Below are positions 32,834 through 41,531 of a DNA stretch of 64,000 nucleotides, in pieces (the stretch's first letter is position 1; each line of letters starts with the position of its first letter). This stretch comes from Bacillota bacterium (GTDB lineage: Bacteria > Bacillota > Clostridia > Lachnospirales > Lachnospiraceae): NCBI GenBank assembly GCA_023421505.1, contig JAEZTJ010000066.1:1-64000 (forward strand), written 5' to 3'. The notes under the pieces are model-generated. The model had not been told where the DNA came from. It did not search any database and saw only the letters and a program-made list of their open reading frames with translations. Both the position numbers and the translations under genes were made by a program.

Positions 32834-33625
32834 ATGAAGGTAATGATTTATTGTTTTACAGGTACCGGAAATTCGTTGCTTATGGCACGTAAGATAGCCA
32901 ATCAATTAGAGGATGCAGAGATAAAACCGGTTTGGAAGCTTAAAGAAGAGAAAGCACAGGAGAGTATTATACAACAGGGGGCGGAAGCAATCGGCTTTAT
33001 TTTTCCGGTATATTGCGACAGGGTACCGCAGATTGTCAGAAAATCAATAGAAGAAGCTCAGTTTCATAATATAAAATACTGCTTTGGAGTAACAACTAGT
33101 GGAGGTTCAGCAGGAAACGCTTTATATGAACTGGATGGAATTTTAAAGTCCAAAGGTATTCGATTAGATTACGGAAAGAATATTGACTTAAGCGATAACA
33201 GCATTGTTATAAGAACAAGTGAAGAAAAGGCACTATTTAGATTTGGAAAGACAGATATGGCTGCTAAAGAAATTGCCCAACAGGTAAATCTACGAAAGAC
33301 GCTGAAGGAACCCTTTAAAAAAAAATTGAGCTATTCCATTATGGGTAAGGTAATTAAGAATATCCTTATAAAATATTACATGGTCAATCATAAAAAAATT
33401 GATCCAACACGCTGTAAGAATTGCAAGCTTTGTATTAATATCTGCCCGGTACAAAATATTACGGTTAAGGATGGAATAATAAGCTTCGGAGGCAAATGTG
33501 AGCAGTGCTTTGCCTGTATCAACTGGTGCCCGGAAAAGGCAATTATTTTTGGTAAAATAGATCCACAAAAAAGAAGTCAATATCATTGCCCCGGAATATA
33601 TGCTAAAGATATAAAAGGGTTTTAG
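32834..33625 (+). CDS. EFR1-type flavodoxin-ferredoxin fusion protein
   Basis: Electron-transfer protein of 263 residues. The N-terminal flavodoxin-like domain has YCFTGTGNSLLMARKIA for FMN binding. The C-terminal domain carries two [4Fe-4S] motifs: CKNCKLCINICP and CEQCFACINWCP, both with the full C-x2-C-x2-C-x3-C-P pattern. Such proteins are frequent in anaerobic Firmicutes and shuttle low-potential electrons to unknown partners. GTGCGGAGGA precedes the ATG. The MerR gene 150 bases upstream, together with the promoter between them, suggests regulated expression. Confidence 0.92.
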   Translation: MKVMIYCFTGTGNSLLMARKIANQLEDAEIKPVWKLKEEKAQESIIQQGAEAIGFIFPVYCDRVPQIVRKSIEEAQFHNIKYCFGVTTSGGSAGNALYELDGILKSKGIRLDYGKNIDLSDNSIVIRTSEEKALFRFGKTDMAAKEIAQQVNLRKTLKEPFKKKLSYSIMGKVIKNILIKYYMVNHKKIDPTRCKNCKLCINICPVQNITVKDGIISFGGKCEQCFACINWCPEKAIIFGKIDPQKRSQYHCPGIYAKDIKGF

Positions 33626-33630
33626 GCAAT

Positions 33631-33684
33631 AAGAAAACTGCCGGTAGGAAACGGTATTACCCGTACCTGCCGGCAGTCTTCTAT
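33631..33684. terminator. bidirectional terminator
   Basis: Stem ACTGCCGGTAGG / CCTGCCGGCAGT with an inner ACGG/CCGT hairpin. It lies between the convergent EFR1 and pckA genes. U-rich tails occur on both strands. Confidence 0.85.
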
Positions 33685-33707
33685 TTCTTAATGAAATAGG
33701 GCACAAA

Positions 33708-35363
33708 TTACTCTAATTCAGATACAACCTTTTTAAGAGCATCTAAAGCTTCTTCAGGAAGCTTATCAAAGCCACCTTTTTCAGTTTCTCTAGATTGTAC
33801 GAAGGCAATTCTATCCTTCATTCTTGCTACTAATTGATTCTTATAATCAGCATCGTCTAAGTTAGGAACGAAGCCTTCCCATTCAAAGATTTCAATATCT
33901 TCAAAAGGACCCCACTGTTTGAAAGCTGTTTTGCCTTCTACGATTGCTTCAATGATACCTAAAGTATCTGCAGGCTTAACCTTCTTGCCCATGAAGTCAC
34001 CAGTATTTATTACGTAGCAGTCAACATTTCTTTCAGCTACGAGTTTCTTGAATTTCTCATAATCATTCACTAAAGGATAGGTACGGAAAGGATTTGCATA
34101 AGGCTCAACAACTAAGGCATTAGGATCTACACCAGGAGCAAGACGCTCAGCGGTTGTTCTCTTAGTAGCAAGTGTAGCACCCATAACAGAAGCAAGTGAT
34201 GCACCCTTTAATTTAATTACAGGAGGCAATGTAGGATCCTTCATAATCCAGAAAATTGAGTTAACAGGCTCAGGAACCTTATCTACACGATTAGGTGACC
34301 ACAGTTTAGACTTGATAGCACGACCGTTACCATTACGGATATCTTCGGTAACGAGAACAATTTTGCCATCTTCATCTAAGGTAGCGGAGCAGTTCTGAGC
34401 GGTTAATAAGTATTTATTATCTTCACAGTTTGTAGGATAATCCTGTGTTTTATCAAAATAGGTAGGCTCCATAGCGATGGAAGAACCTGTTTCTGTATTG
34501 ATGATAAAAGCATCATCATGAAGTACAGTTACGTCGTATTTGCCGCCATGCTTTGCATGTGTAATAGTAGATTTACCGGATCCCGAAAGACCAAATACGG
34601 CAGCAACATATGAATTTCCGCCTGCAAGGTTATATCTCTTCTCTCCACCGTGGCAGGAAGCGTAACCGTTACGGTTAGCAATAGCCCATGCGATTGTAAG
34701 AGTACCCTTCTTATGCTCGCCGAAGTATCTCATACCAAGGAGAGCAGCGCAGTTAGTTGTAGTATTAAAATAGGTTAATCCCATAGGATGCTCTGCATGC
34801 TTCCACTGAGGATTAGAGAATATGTAGATATCACACTCATCACCGATTGGGCGAGAAGCTTTGTACATTTTTACATAATCATCGGTCATATATTGGAAGT
34901 TAAGCATCCAAGAATACAGGATATTCTCTTCACCCTCCGGAATTAACAGATGAGCCTTTACCATGAATTCAGGATCTAATCCGATGAATACCTCTGCATG
35001 ATATAAAGTGGAATATCTGGTATCATAGATAGCATCCATAACTTTACTATTAAGATTTTCACAATCTACACCAGGCTCGCCGGAGATTTTTCTTGCAGCA
35101 GCAGCACGGCCTGTTACAAAACCATCATTGAATAATAATACTTTAGCGTCTCTTTCAAGACCAAATTCTTCTCCGCGGTATACAGGCATATCTGTTACTA
35201 CAGTACCAGGTGAATTTTTAGCAAGCTCATATGCTTCCTTTAAGGTATTTACTTTAACAACATTATTGCCGTAGAAAGCAGCCTCAATAATTGAACGGGT
35301 TTTAGAAAACCCAGGTTTACCTGCGCCAATTTCGTCACGTTTAAAATATGCTTTTGTTGACAT
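33708..35363 (-). CDS. pckA: phosphoenolpyruvate carboxykinase (ATP)
   Basis: Catalyses oxaloacetate + ATP to PEP + CO2 + ADP, or the reverse in fermentative carboxylation. The kinase-1a loop is VFGLSGSGKSTITHAKHGG, and the metal site is HDDAFIIN with EPTYFDKT following. Substrate residues include RYFGEHKKGT and CSATLDEDGK. NLAGGNSYVAAVFGL precedes the P-loop. The length of 551 residues is normal. AGGAGGATTTTAC gives a strong start. It is monocistronic under a consensus promoter. In saccharolytic clostridia this enzyme often forms oxaloacetate anaplerotically. Confidence 0.95.
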   Translation of the reverse strand: MSTKAYFKRDEIGAGKPGFSKTRSIIEAAFYGNNVVKVNTLKEAYELAKNSPGTVVTDMPVYRGEEFGLERDAKVLLFNDGFVTGRAAAARKISGEPGVDCENLNSKVMDAIYDTRYSTLYHAEVFIGLDPEFMVKAHLLIPEGEENILYSWMLNFQYMTDDYVKMYKASRPIGDECDIYIFSNPQWKHAEHPMGLTYFNTTTNCAALLGMRYFGEHKKGTLTIAWAIANRNGYASCHGGEKRYNLAGGNSYVAAVFGLSGSGKSTITHAKHGGKYDVTVLHDDAFIINTETGSSIAMEPTYFDKTQDYPTNCEDNKYLLTAQNCSATLDEDGKIVLVTEDIRNGNGRAIKSKLWSPNRVDKVPEPVNSIFWIMKDPTLPPVIKLKGASLASVMGATLATKRTTAERLAPGVDPNALVVEPYANPFRTYPLVNDYEKFKKLVAERNVDCYVINTGDFMGKKVKPADTLGIIEAIVEGKTAFKQWGPFEDIEIFEWEGFVPNLDDADYKNQLVARMKDRIAFVQSRETEKGGFDKLPEEALDALKKVVSELE

Positions 35364-35451
35364 GTAAAATCCTCCTATATTGTATTTTTTAAGTTCGTTA
35401 ATAAATCAACAAACCGTAGTACGGTATATCAATCAATTGTCCGCCACCTTA

Positions 35452-35480
35452 AGTATAAATCTTGTCTCTGTAAATGTCAA
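35452..35480 (-). promoter_or_regulatory. sigma-A promoter of pckA
   Basis: On the minus strand perfect TTGACA, 17-bp spacer, TATACT. The leader of about 80 nt includes a perfect palindrome ACCGTAGTACGGT (35412-35424), a possible operator or hairpin. Confidence 0.88.
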
Positions 35481-35520
35481 CTCAAATATAGCTAAATTCG
35501 GAAGAGTTAGAAATTATTCT

Positions 35521-37272
35521 CTAACGATTTTTTATCCACAAGTCCATATGCTCTTCAATGATGTTAAATTGAGCAGGACCAATGTTAAGAAGAAATTCAT
35601 GAAAATCCTTTGTAACAAATTGGTTTCCTAATTCGAGCTCGGCTTTTTTTCTCAATTCCATTATCTCTAAATAACCGATTGCATAAGGAAGATAAATAAC
35701 CGGCTCCTCTAAAAGTGTATCGTATATTGAACCGGCAATTTTTTCATCACCAAGATATTGCTTAATATATTCCACAACCTCGTCTTTGGTCCAGCCCTGG
35801 TAATGAATTCCAATGTCTGCGCGAGCGTACATGCAAAGAATTACCATGTTGTTTATTTCAAGGAAGTCAGCGAGATTTTCATCAATGCCTGCAAGATGGT
35901 AGGAATACATCTCAACATAAGTTGCCCAGCCCTCATCGTAGCCTATAAAATTTAGTATATTACGGATGGGAGCTGGTTTCTGGTTGCGAAAGTATACGCA
36001 CTGATACAAATGTCCCGGATAGCCTTCATGCGCTACGGTGGTGTAAATCATGGATAACGTTTTTTTGTTATTTCCGTTAATATAAATATTGTTATTTTGG
36101 TAGCTATCAATTGGGGGAACTAAATACATAGCGGGGCTTAAATAGTCTTCCAGTGAAGCCGGTACATATTTAATTTCACATTTCACGGGAACGGCAGCCG
36201 GAAAATCCTTTTTGATGTCAGTCTTCAAATCTGCGAGAATATCATTTGGATTTGTAATAGGAAAGGAAGAGAAGGAGAGATATTTATCTACTAAGGTAGG
36301 ATCTGATTGAGTCAGATCTGTTAACTCAGCGACACCTTCCCCGATTGCTTTCTCAAGTAGCTTGATCATTCCTTCCATATCCTTGCCAGAGCCGGTTTTA
36401 TGCTTGGCGAGATATTCATAATAGGCCTGCCCTTCCGGATAGTAATACAACCCGGCATTATTTGTACCGGTCCCTTTGAGCTCAGATAAAGCACGGATTA
36501 ATTTTTTATATGCAGGAATAACATGACAAATTACTGCTTCTGTATTCTGCGCTTTATAATAAGATATCTCCTCTGGAGTTAAGCCTTTATATCCCGAAAT
36601 CTTTTCATCAAAATTTTGTATTAAAAAATTATTCTCAGGGTTAGCGATAAAGGCTTTACATTGATCAATAATGCGTTGCGCAACTCGGTCGCTCATAAAA
36701 AGACCGTGTTCAGATTTTTCTTTTTCATAGCTTATAATGTCATTAAAGTAAGCTTCTACACAAATTAATAAATCTAAATATTTTTTTATATCCTCTTTAC
36801 TGTAGAAGCTGTATTCCGCAAGTAGGATTGGCAATTGGGCTTGAACCCCGGTAGTAGGCCCTAGGCATTCACTGTAATACATAAAATCACCGAAGCCTAA
36901 GTCATCTTCCAAATAGTTTTTGACAATTTCGTAGGTCAGCTGTTGATTTGAGTTCAAAAGATTATAGTTAAATTTTAAAAGCTTGCTTAAATAATTCTCA
37001 GAACACGTTAAATCTTCCTTCATATTATCAATCCCATAATCTCCAAGTGTTGCAGCCTCATTCGTAATTCCATAACTTTCAGGGTGTGCCAGAGAATAGT
37101 TGAGAGATAATGTATCTGCCTGTACCTCCTGTACAAATAAGCTGTTCATAAAATTATCGAAAGCGGATTGCTCCTGACCGCGTTTAGACAGCCTGCTGCA
37201 GCTTATGGAACACATTATAAGACTTAGGAATAGTAACAGCAGCACAGTCCTTTTATAAAATCTTTTATGCAT
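35521..37272 (-). CDS. DUF885 zinc-peptidase-like lipoprotein
   Basis: 583-residue exported protein. The N-terminus is hydrophobic with a plausible lipobox before C (ISC at about residue 25). The body matches DUF885, recognised by VAHEGYPGHLYQ, a variant HEXXH-type zinc site, and by GYDEGWATYVEMYSY nearby, whose glutamate could be a further ligand. It is probably an extracellular metallopeptidase or carboxypeptidase; substrate unknown. AAAGGAGG precedes the ATG. Its stop lies about 40 bases from the pckA promoter, and no strong terminator was seen between them. Confidence 0.88.
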   Translation of the reverse strand: MHKRFYKRTVLLLLFLSLIMCSISCSRLSKRGQEQSAFDNFMNSLFVQEVQADTLSLNYSLAHPESYGITNEAATLGDYGIDNMKEDLTCSENYLSKLLKFNYNLLNSNQQLTYEIVKNYLEDDLGFGDFMYYSECLGPTTGVQAQLPILLAEYSFYSKEDIKKYLDLLICVEAYFNDIISYEKEKSEHGLFMSDRVAQRIIDQCKAFIANPENNFLIQNFDEKISGYKGLTPEEISYYKAQNTEAVICHVIPAYKKLIRALSELKGTGTNNAGLYYYPEGQAYYEYLAKHKTGSGKDMEGMIKLLEKAIGEGVAELTDLTQSDPTLVDKYLSFSSFPITNPNDILADLKTDIKKDFPAAVPVKCEIKYVPASLEDYLSPAMYLVPPIDSYQNNNIYINGNNKKTLSMIYTTVAHEGYPGHLYQCVYFRNQKPAPIRNILNFIGYDEGWATYVEMYSYHLAGIDENLADFLEINNMVILCMYARADIGIHYQGWTKDEVVEYIKQYLGDEKIAGSIYDTLLEEPVIYLPYAIGYLEIMELRKKAELELGNQFVTKDFHEFLLNIGPAQFNIIEEHMDLWIKNR

Positions 37273-37418
37273 AATAGCCTCCTTTTATTATGCCAAATGA
37301 CCATAGTTTTATTGGTAAAATACTATTTATTTCATGTTTATTCGAGGTAGTGTAGAGTAAGAAGTAGTACAATAAATTTTTGCATCTAATTACCAGACTA
37401 ATAGCATTTACTAAAGGT

Positions 37419-37445
37419 TAAGTTTTTCCTTATATCAGCCGAAAT
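37419..37445 (+). promoter_or_regulatory. sigma-D (sigma-28) type flagellar promoter
   Basis: TAAGTTTT, exactly 11 bp, GCCGAAAT. The flagellar consensus is TAAAGTTT-N11-GCCGATAA, so 6 of 8 match in each box with the right spacing. It faces the DUF6240-like gene and the flagellin gene beyond. Confidence 0.7.
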
Positions 37446-37487
37446 ATTACCAGTAAGATAAAATGTGGATTGTTGCTGTAATCGGAG

Positions 37488-37573
37488 GTTGGGTTGAAAA
37501 ATCAAAGATTTTTCAATCGGCAAATTTGTGCGCTGCCCAAATACGCAGTTTTGGCAGCATGGAGGTTAATATG
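37488..37573 (+). repeat. leader repeat, copy C (upstream of the DUF6240-like gene)
   Basis: Matches copy A over about 80 bases including the ribosome site and ATG. It contains a perfect hairpin GGTTGAAAAATC-AAA-GATTTTTCAATC (37492-37518). A second hairpin, CTGCC-AAA / TTT-GGCAG (37533-37557), stops three bases before GGAGG. Folding of the second could restrict ribosome access. Confidence 0.72.
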
Positions 37574-40500
37574 AGCTATAGTACTGCTATTAATACACAA
37601 ACCGAAAATAATACAGAGAAGCTGGTAACAAACAGGACAGTAACAGATAACAATGAAGATAAGGGCTTAACATCCTTAAAAACGGGACAACAGATAACTG
37701 CAGAGGTGATCTCTGTTGATGAGCAGGTTACCCTTGATTTTGGCGGTCAGAAAATAACTTCACCGAAAGCTGTTCTCAACAATGTCAGACCGGGCGATAT
37801 AAAAACCTTTGAGGTGGTTCATGCCTCTGGCAGAGAAATTGAGCTTCGGGTAATAGACAATAATCCCGGCAGCAGGGAAAAGACTTTTACAGCGGTAAGG
37901 GCTAAGAATATAGATTATGCTACTTTATTTTCTCAAAAGGAACAGGCAGCAAGCGATTCAGAAAGAGAAGCGCTATATAAGACAGATAAACAAAAGCTTG
38001 AGGAGATTGTATCAAAACTAACGGAACAGGATCTGCAGCTTATAGAAGAAGAGGGCTTTCCAGTTGAGAACTTTACGATAGATGGACTTTGCGAAGCGCT
38101 AAACAGAGTTAAGAATAAGTTAGCAGGAATAGAACTTGATAAGACAGAGAAGCTGACCGCTTATGATAACGCTGCATTAGCGAAAAGATTAAGGGCCAAT
38201 AATTTGCCGGAAACAGCACAAAACATAGAGAGGCTGACAAAAGCTTTTGAGCTTACTCAATCTGCCTTAAGCATAAATGATACAGCAATGCAGTACTTGA
38301 TTTCTACTGATACAGAACCAACAATAGAAAATATATATAAAGCCTGCTATAGTGGGAGTGCCGTTAAGCAAACTGAAAACACGGTGATTTCCGAAAAAGT
38401 CTGGGGTGAACTATTGGATCAGGTTAAGGAGGTTATACGTTCAGCTGGATTTGAGATAAATAAAGAAAGCTTATCAGATGCCAGATGGCTGCTTGATAAA
38501 CAGCTTCCGCTAACAGCAGATACCTTAACTTATAAAAAGAATCTTGAAAAACTAAATACGGATCTCGATAAGGATACGCTTCTAGATAATATGATAAAGG
38601 GAATGCGAAACGGTATTAATCCGATGGAGGTACCCTTAATAGCACAAGAAGTAGTATCATCCGAGAAGATTATAGCGGATATACATTCTATCAGTGAGGA
38701 ATGTATAGTACAGGCAGTGAAGGAAACCCCGAAGCTTACCATAAAAAAGCTACTCGCAGTACAGGAACGTATATCCCAGGCCGGGAGTTTTCAAACAACT
38801 GATTATAAAGCAGTGGACCTAAGAACATCGGACAATATATCAGCAGACGCTATGAAAGCCGACATTAAGGTAGAAAACAACAAAACAGTGGATACGAAAG
38901 CCGCAGACATAAAAACAAAAGAAAGTAAAACGGCAGATATAAAAGCAACAGAAAATAAAACAATCGATATTAAGACAGCAGATATCAAAGCAGAAGATAA
39001 TATTACAGATGATATTAAAGCTGCAGACATAAAAGCAGAAGATAATAAAATAGCAGATAGGAAAGCAGCGCAAAATAAAACAATCGATATTAAGACAGCG
39101 AATATCAAAGCAGACACTAAGGAAGCGGACAGCAAAGCATCAGATAGGAAAGCGGACGGTATTAAAATCCATGGAGATAAAGAGTCAGAATATGACAATG
39201 CAGATGCTATTACCGCTGATACAGAAGCCGCAGATACGGATGCAGAAGCCAATACTATTGAATATGAAGAAATAAAAGCGAAACGCCAGTTGGAGGAACT
39301 GCGTCTTAAAATGACACTGGAGGCAGCAGGGCAGCTTAGGAAAAAAGGGATATCCATTGAGACAGAACAGCTTAGTAAGGTGGTTGAGGAGTTAAGAAGG
39401 CTGGAAGATAATCATTATAAAGATTTACTAAGAGAAGCAAATGCAGAAGTAAGCGATTCTGCGCTTAAAATTCTTAAGGAAACCACCCAGAGCATTGAGA
39501 AAATAAAATACATACCATGCAGCGTGTTGGGCGCTACCTTATCTGCTCGCAACAGCCAAACTATAACAGGACTTCTAACAGAGGGTAATAAACTACAGGC
39601 TGATTATGTAAAGGCCGGAGCGGCATATGAAACCTTAGCAACAATACCTAACAGTGAATATGGGGATTCTATCAAAAAAGCCTTTGCCAATTCGCAGTAT
39701 CTGCTCTCACAAATGAACCTTGATAATACAGCAGAGAACAAAAGGGCCATTAGAATATTAGGATATAATCAGATGGAAATCACAGAGGAGGCTATCAATC
39801 AGGTTAAAGCCTATGATGAACAGGTGAATGCAGTGATCCATAACCTGCACCCCGCAGTTACAGTGCGACTGATCAAGGAAGGAGTTAATCCTTTAGATAT
39901 GCCGGTGAATGAACTAAATTATACCATTGAACAGATGAAAGAGGAGCAGGGTATTACCTCAGAGGAGAAGTTCAGTACTTATTTAAGGAGCTTAGAAAAG
40001 GACAACGAAATCAGTGCAGAAGAAAGAAAAGCATATATTGGAATATATCGTCTGCTTTATCAGGTAGACAAAACGGATGGAGCAGCGATTGGAGCATTAA
40101 TCAGAACAGATCGTGAGGTTACACTGGGTAATCTATTATCGGCGGTGCAGACGAATAAAAAGGGTAGTATTAACGCAGTAGTTGATGATGATTTTGGCAC
40201 TCTTGAAAGTATTTCTCAGAATAAAGAAACAATAAAAGAGCAGCTTAGCTTATTTACAGGCGCTGATAGTAATCCTATGGGACAAAACAGTAATGATAAA
40301 GGTGATTCGCAAATGAAGGAAGAGGTACAGGTAAAGGAACGTTTGCAGTATCTTAACCGGATTTTAAAGCACGTTAAAGACGAACTGTCACCCGAAAAAC
40401 TGAAGGCAGCAGTTAGTAACTTAAGCGGTTCTGCAGATGCTGATAATATGATGACAGAAGAACCATCTTCTGACAGGGGAATATGGGATAAGGTTAAGGA

Positions 40501-41413
40501 GGTTCCAATCGAGAAGCTGCTAAATCAGCTTCGTAGTATGGAGCTTGATAAAGAGATAGATAAAGAAGCCTATGCAGGAAAGATACAAGAAATTAGAGAG
40601 TTATGTAAGAATACAGAGCAATCCATACGTTTCTTAAATGATTTTCGTATACCAAGTTCACCGCTTAATATTATGATGGCAAATCATATTTTAAATAATA
40701 GTGAATCACCAATCAAAAAGCTAAATAAGCAGAAGAATGAAAATATAGTCGAAAACGCAGAAAATAAACTAAAGGAATCGGAGGATTTATCCGATACATT
40801 AATTGACAAGCAAACGATGCTTGAAAAATGCGAACAGCTAGAGACCGAAGCGAAGGCTTCTCTTCGTACAGCCTGTATGACCGGAACGATTGATAGCAGA
40901 AGACTTGCGGAGTTAAAAAGTACGGGTCAGCAGCTTACCTTTATGAAGAAGCTGGCGGAGAAAGAATTCTATCAGATTCCGATTGAGACGAATAACAAAA
41001 TTACTAACATAAACTTAACAATCCTGCGAGGGACAGAAGCCTCCGGTAAAGTACTGGTAAGCTTAAGCTCAGAAAAGCTGGGTAATATTAAGGCTGAATT
41101 TACTTTAAAGGAACAAGCCTTAAAGGGTTATATCACCAGTGATAACCGAAATGGCTTGGAGAGTCTTCAAGAATTAACGGGTGATGTAGAAGCTGCAGTA
41201 GAGGATTATAATGTAACTGTAAAACAACTAGATTTTGGTTTGCAACGTAAAAATAGCGAAGCTTACAGTTATCAGAGACTGAATAGAGAGGAACAAAATA
41301 AACAAGTCACAGATGATACAGAAAAGATATTGTACCGGGTAGCTAAAGCCACTGTACAAACCATACGAAGAGCCGAGAGCAGCAAAGATAATATAGAAAA
41401 AGCGGTTTCTTAA
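37571..41413 (+). CDS. very large DUF6240-like protein of the flagellar locus
   Basis: 1280 residues without signal peptide or membrane segment. Assignment to the DUF6240 group of Lachnospiraceae is from memory and tentative. Residues about 35-100 form a small beta domain (TGQQITAEVISVDEQVTLDFGG). The middle is helical. Residues 430-560 are a degenerate repeat of K-T-A-D-I-K type with a 40-residue higher-order period. The C-terminus (about 1150-1240, VLVSLSSEKLGNIKAEFTLKEQALKGYI) resembles the C-terminal domain of hook-length control protein FliK. A sigma-D-like promoter and flagellin next door support a flagellar role. GGAGG lies 6 nt before the ATG; an earlier in-frame ATG only reads through the leader repeat. 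Confidence 0.78.
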   Translation: MSYSTAINTQTENNTEKLVTNRTVTDNNEDKGLTSLKTGQQITAEVISVDEQVTLDFGGQKITSPKAVLNNVRPGDIKTFEVVHASGREIELRVIDNNPGSREKTFTAVRAKNIDYATLFSQKEQAASDSEREALYKTDKQKLEEIVSKLTEQDLQLIEEEGFPVENFTIDGLCEALNRVKNKLAGIELDKTEKLTAYDNAALAKRLRANNLPETAQNIERLTKAFELTQSALSINDTAMQYLISTDTEPTIENIYKACYSGSAVKQTENTVISEKVWGELLDQVKEVIRSAGFEINKESLSDARWLLDKQLPLTADTLTYKKNLEKLNTDLDKDTLLDNMIKGMRNGINPMEVPLIAQEVVSSEKIIADIHSISEECIVQAVKETPKLTIKKLLAVQERISQAGSFQTTDYKAVDLRTSDNISADAMKADIKVENNKTVDTKAADIKTKESKTADIKATENKTIDIKTADIKAEDNITDDIKAADIKAEDNKIADRKAAQNKTIDIKTANIKADTKEADSKASDRKADGIKIHGDKESEYDNADAITADTEAADTDAEANTIEYEEIKAKRQLEELRLKMTLEAAGQLRKKGISIETEQLSKVVEELRRLEDNHYKDLLREANAEVSDSALKILKETTQSIEKIKYIPCSVLGATLSARNSQTITGLLTEGNKLQADYVKAGAAYETLATIPNSEYGDSIKKAFANSQYLLSQMNLDNTAENKRAIRILGYNQMEITEEAINQVKAYDEQVNAVIHNLHPAVTVRLIKEGVNPLDMPVNELNYTIEQMKEEQGITSEEKFSTYLRSLEKDNEISAEERKAYIGIYRLLYQVDKTDGAAIGALIRTDREVTLGNLLSAVQTNKKGSINAVVDDDFGTLESISQNKETIKEQLSLFTGADSNPMGQNSNDKGDSQMKEEVQVKERLQYLNRILKHVKDELSPEKLKAAVSNLSGSADADNMMTEEPSSDRGIWDKVKEVPIEKLLNQLRSMELDKEIDKEAYAGKIQEIRELCKNTEQSIRFLNDFRIPSSPLNIMMANHILNNSESPIKKLNKQKNENIVENAENKLKESEDLSDTLIDKQTMLEKCEQLETEAKASLRTACMTGTIDSRRLAELKSTGQQLTFMKKLAEKEFYQIPIETNNKITNINLTILRGTEASGKVLVSLSSEKLGNIKAEFTLKEQALKGYITSDNRNGLESLQELTGDVEAAVEDYNVTVKQLDFGLQRKNSEAYSYQRLNREEQNKQVTDDTEKILYRVAKATVQTIRRAESSKDNIEKAVS
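38862..39175 (+). repeat. degenerate coding repeat in the DUF6240-like gene
   Basis: DNA coding for repeated K-T-A-D-I-K / A-E-D-N-K units. A 28-base word starting AAAATAAAACAATCGATATT occurs at 38952 and again at 39072, exactly 120 bases apart. Recent duplication of a 40-codon block is therefore visible. The encoded segment is charged and probably a flexible or helical spacer. Confidence 0.8.
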
Positions 41414-41442
41414 TTGATTTCATTCAGCCACAGGGAAGTTGC

Positions 41443-41469
41443 TGATATTTATACATAATATAACGATAA
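41443..41469 (+). promoter_or_regulatory. possible sigma-D promoter of flagellin
   Basis: TGATATTT, 11 bp, AACGATAA: 5 and 6 of 8 matches to the flagellar consensus with correct spacing, located in the 118-base gap just before the flagellin gene. Confidence 0.45.
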
Positions 41470-41531
41470 CCTGCTGACCATCATAACAAGGAAGGGGATG
41501 GCTGCTAAGGAAAGGGATTAGGTGAAACTGA

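Noticed and set aside
33290..33706. 138-codon minus-strand frame opposite the EFR1 gene
   Set aside because: Antisense to the ferredoxin domain, crosses the bidirectional terminator, and has no ribosome site.
37463..37570. Thirty-six extra codons at the N-terminus of the DUF6240-like protein
   Set aside because: Same reason: the frame merely reads through copy C of the leader repeat, and GGAGG lies 6 nt before the ATG at 37571.
38803..39357. A 184-codon open frame on the minus strand rich in A, S, V, I, L that looks like a pentapeptide-type repeat protein
   Set aside because: It is the antisense of the K-T-A-D-I-K repeat in the DUF6240-like gene. It has no ribosome site, and its periodicity comes from that coding repeat.
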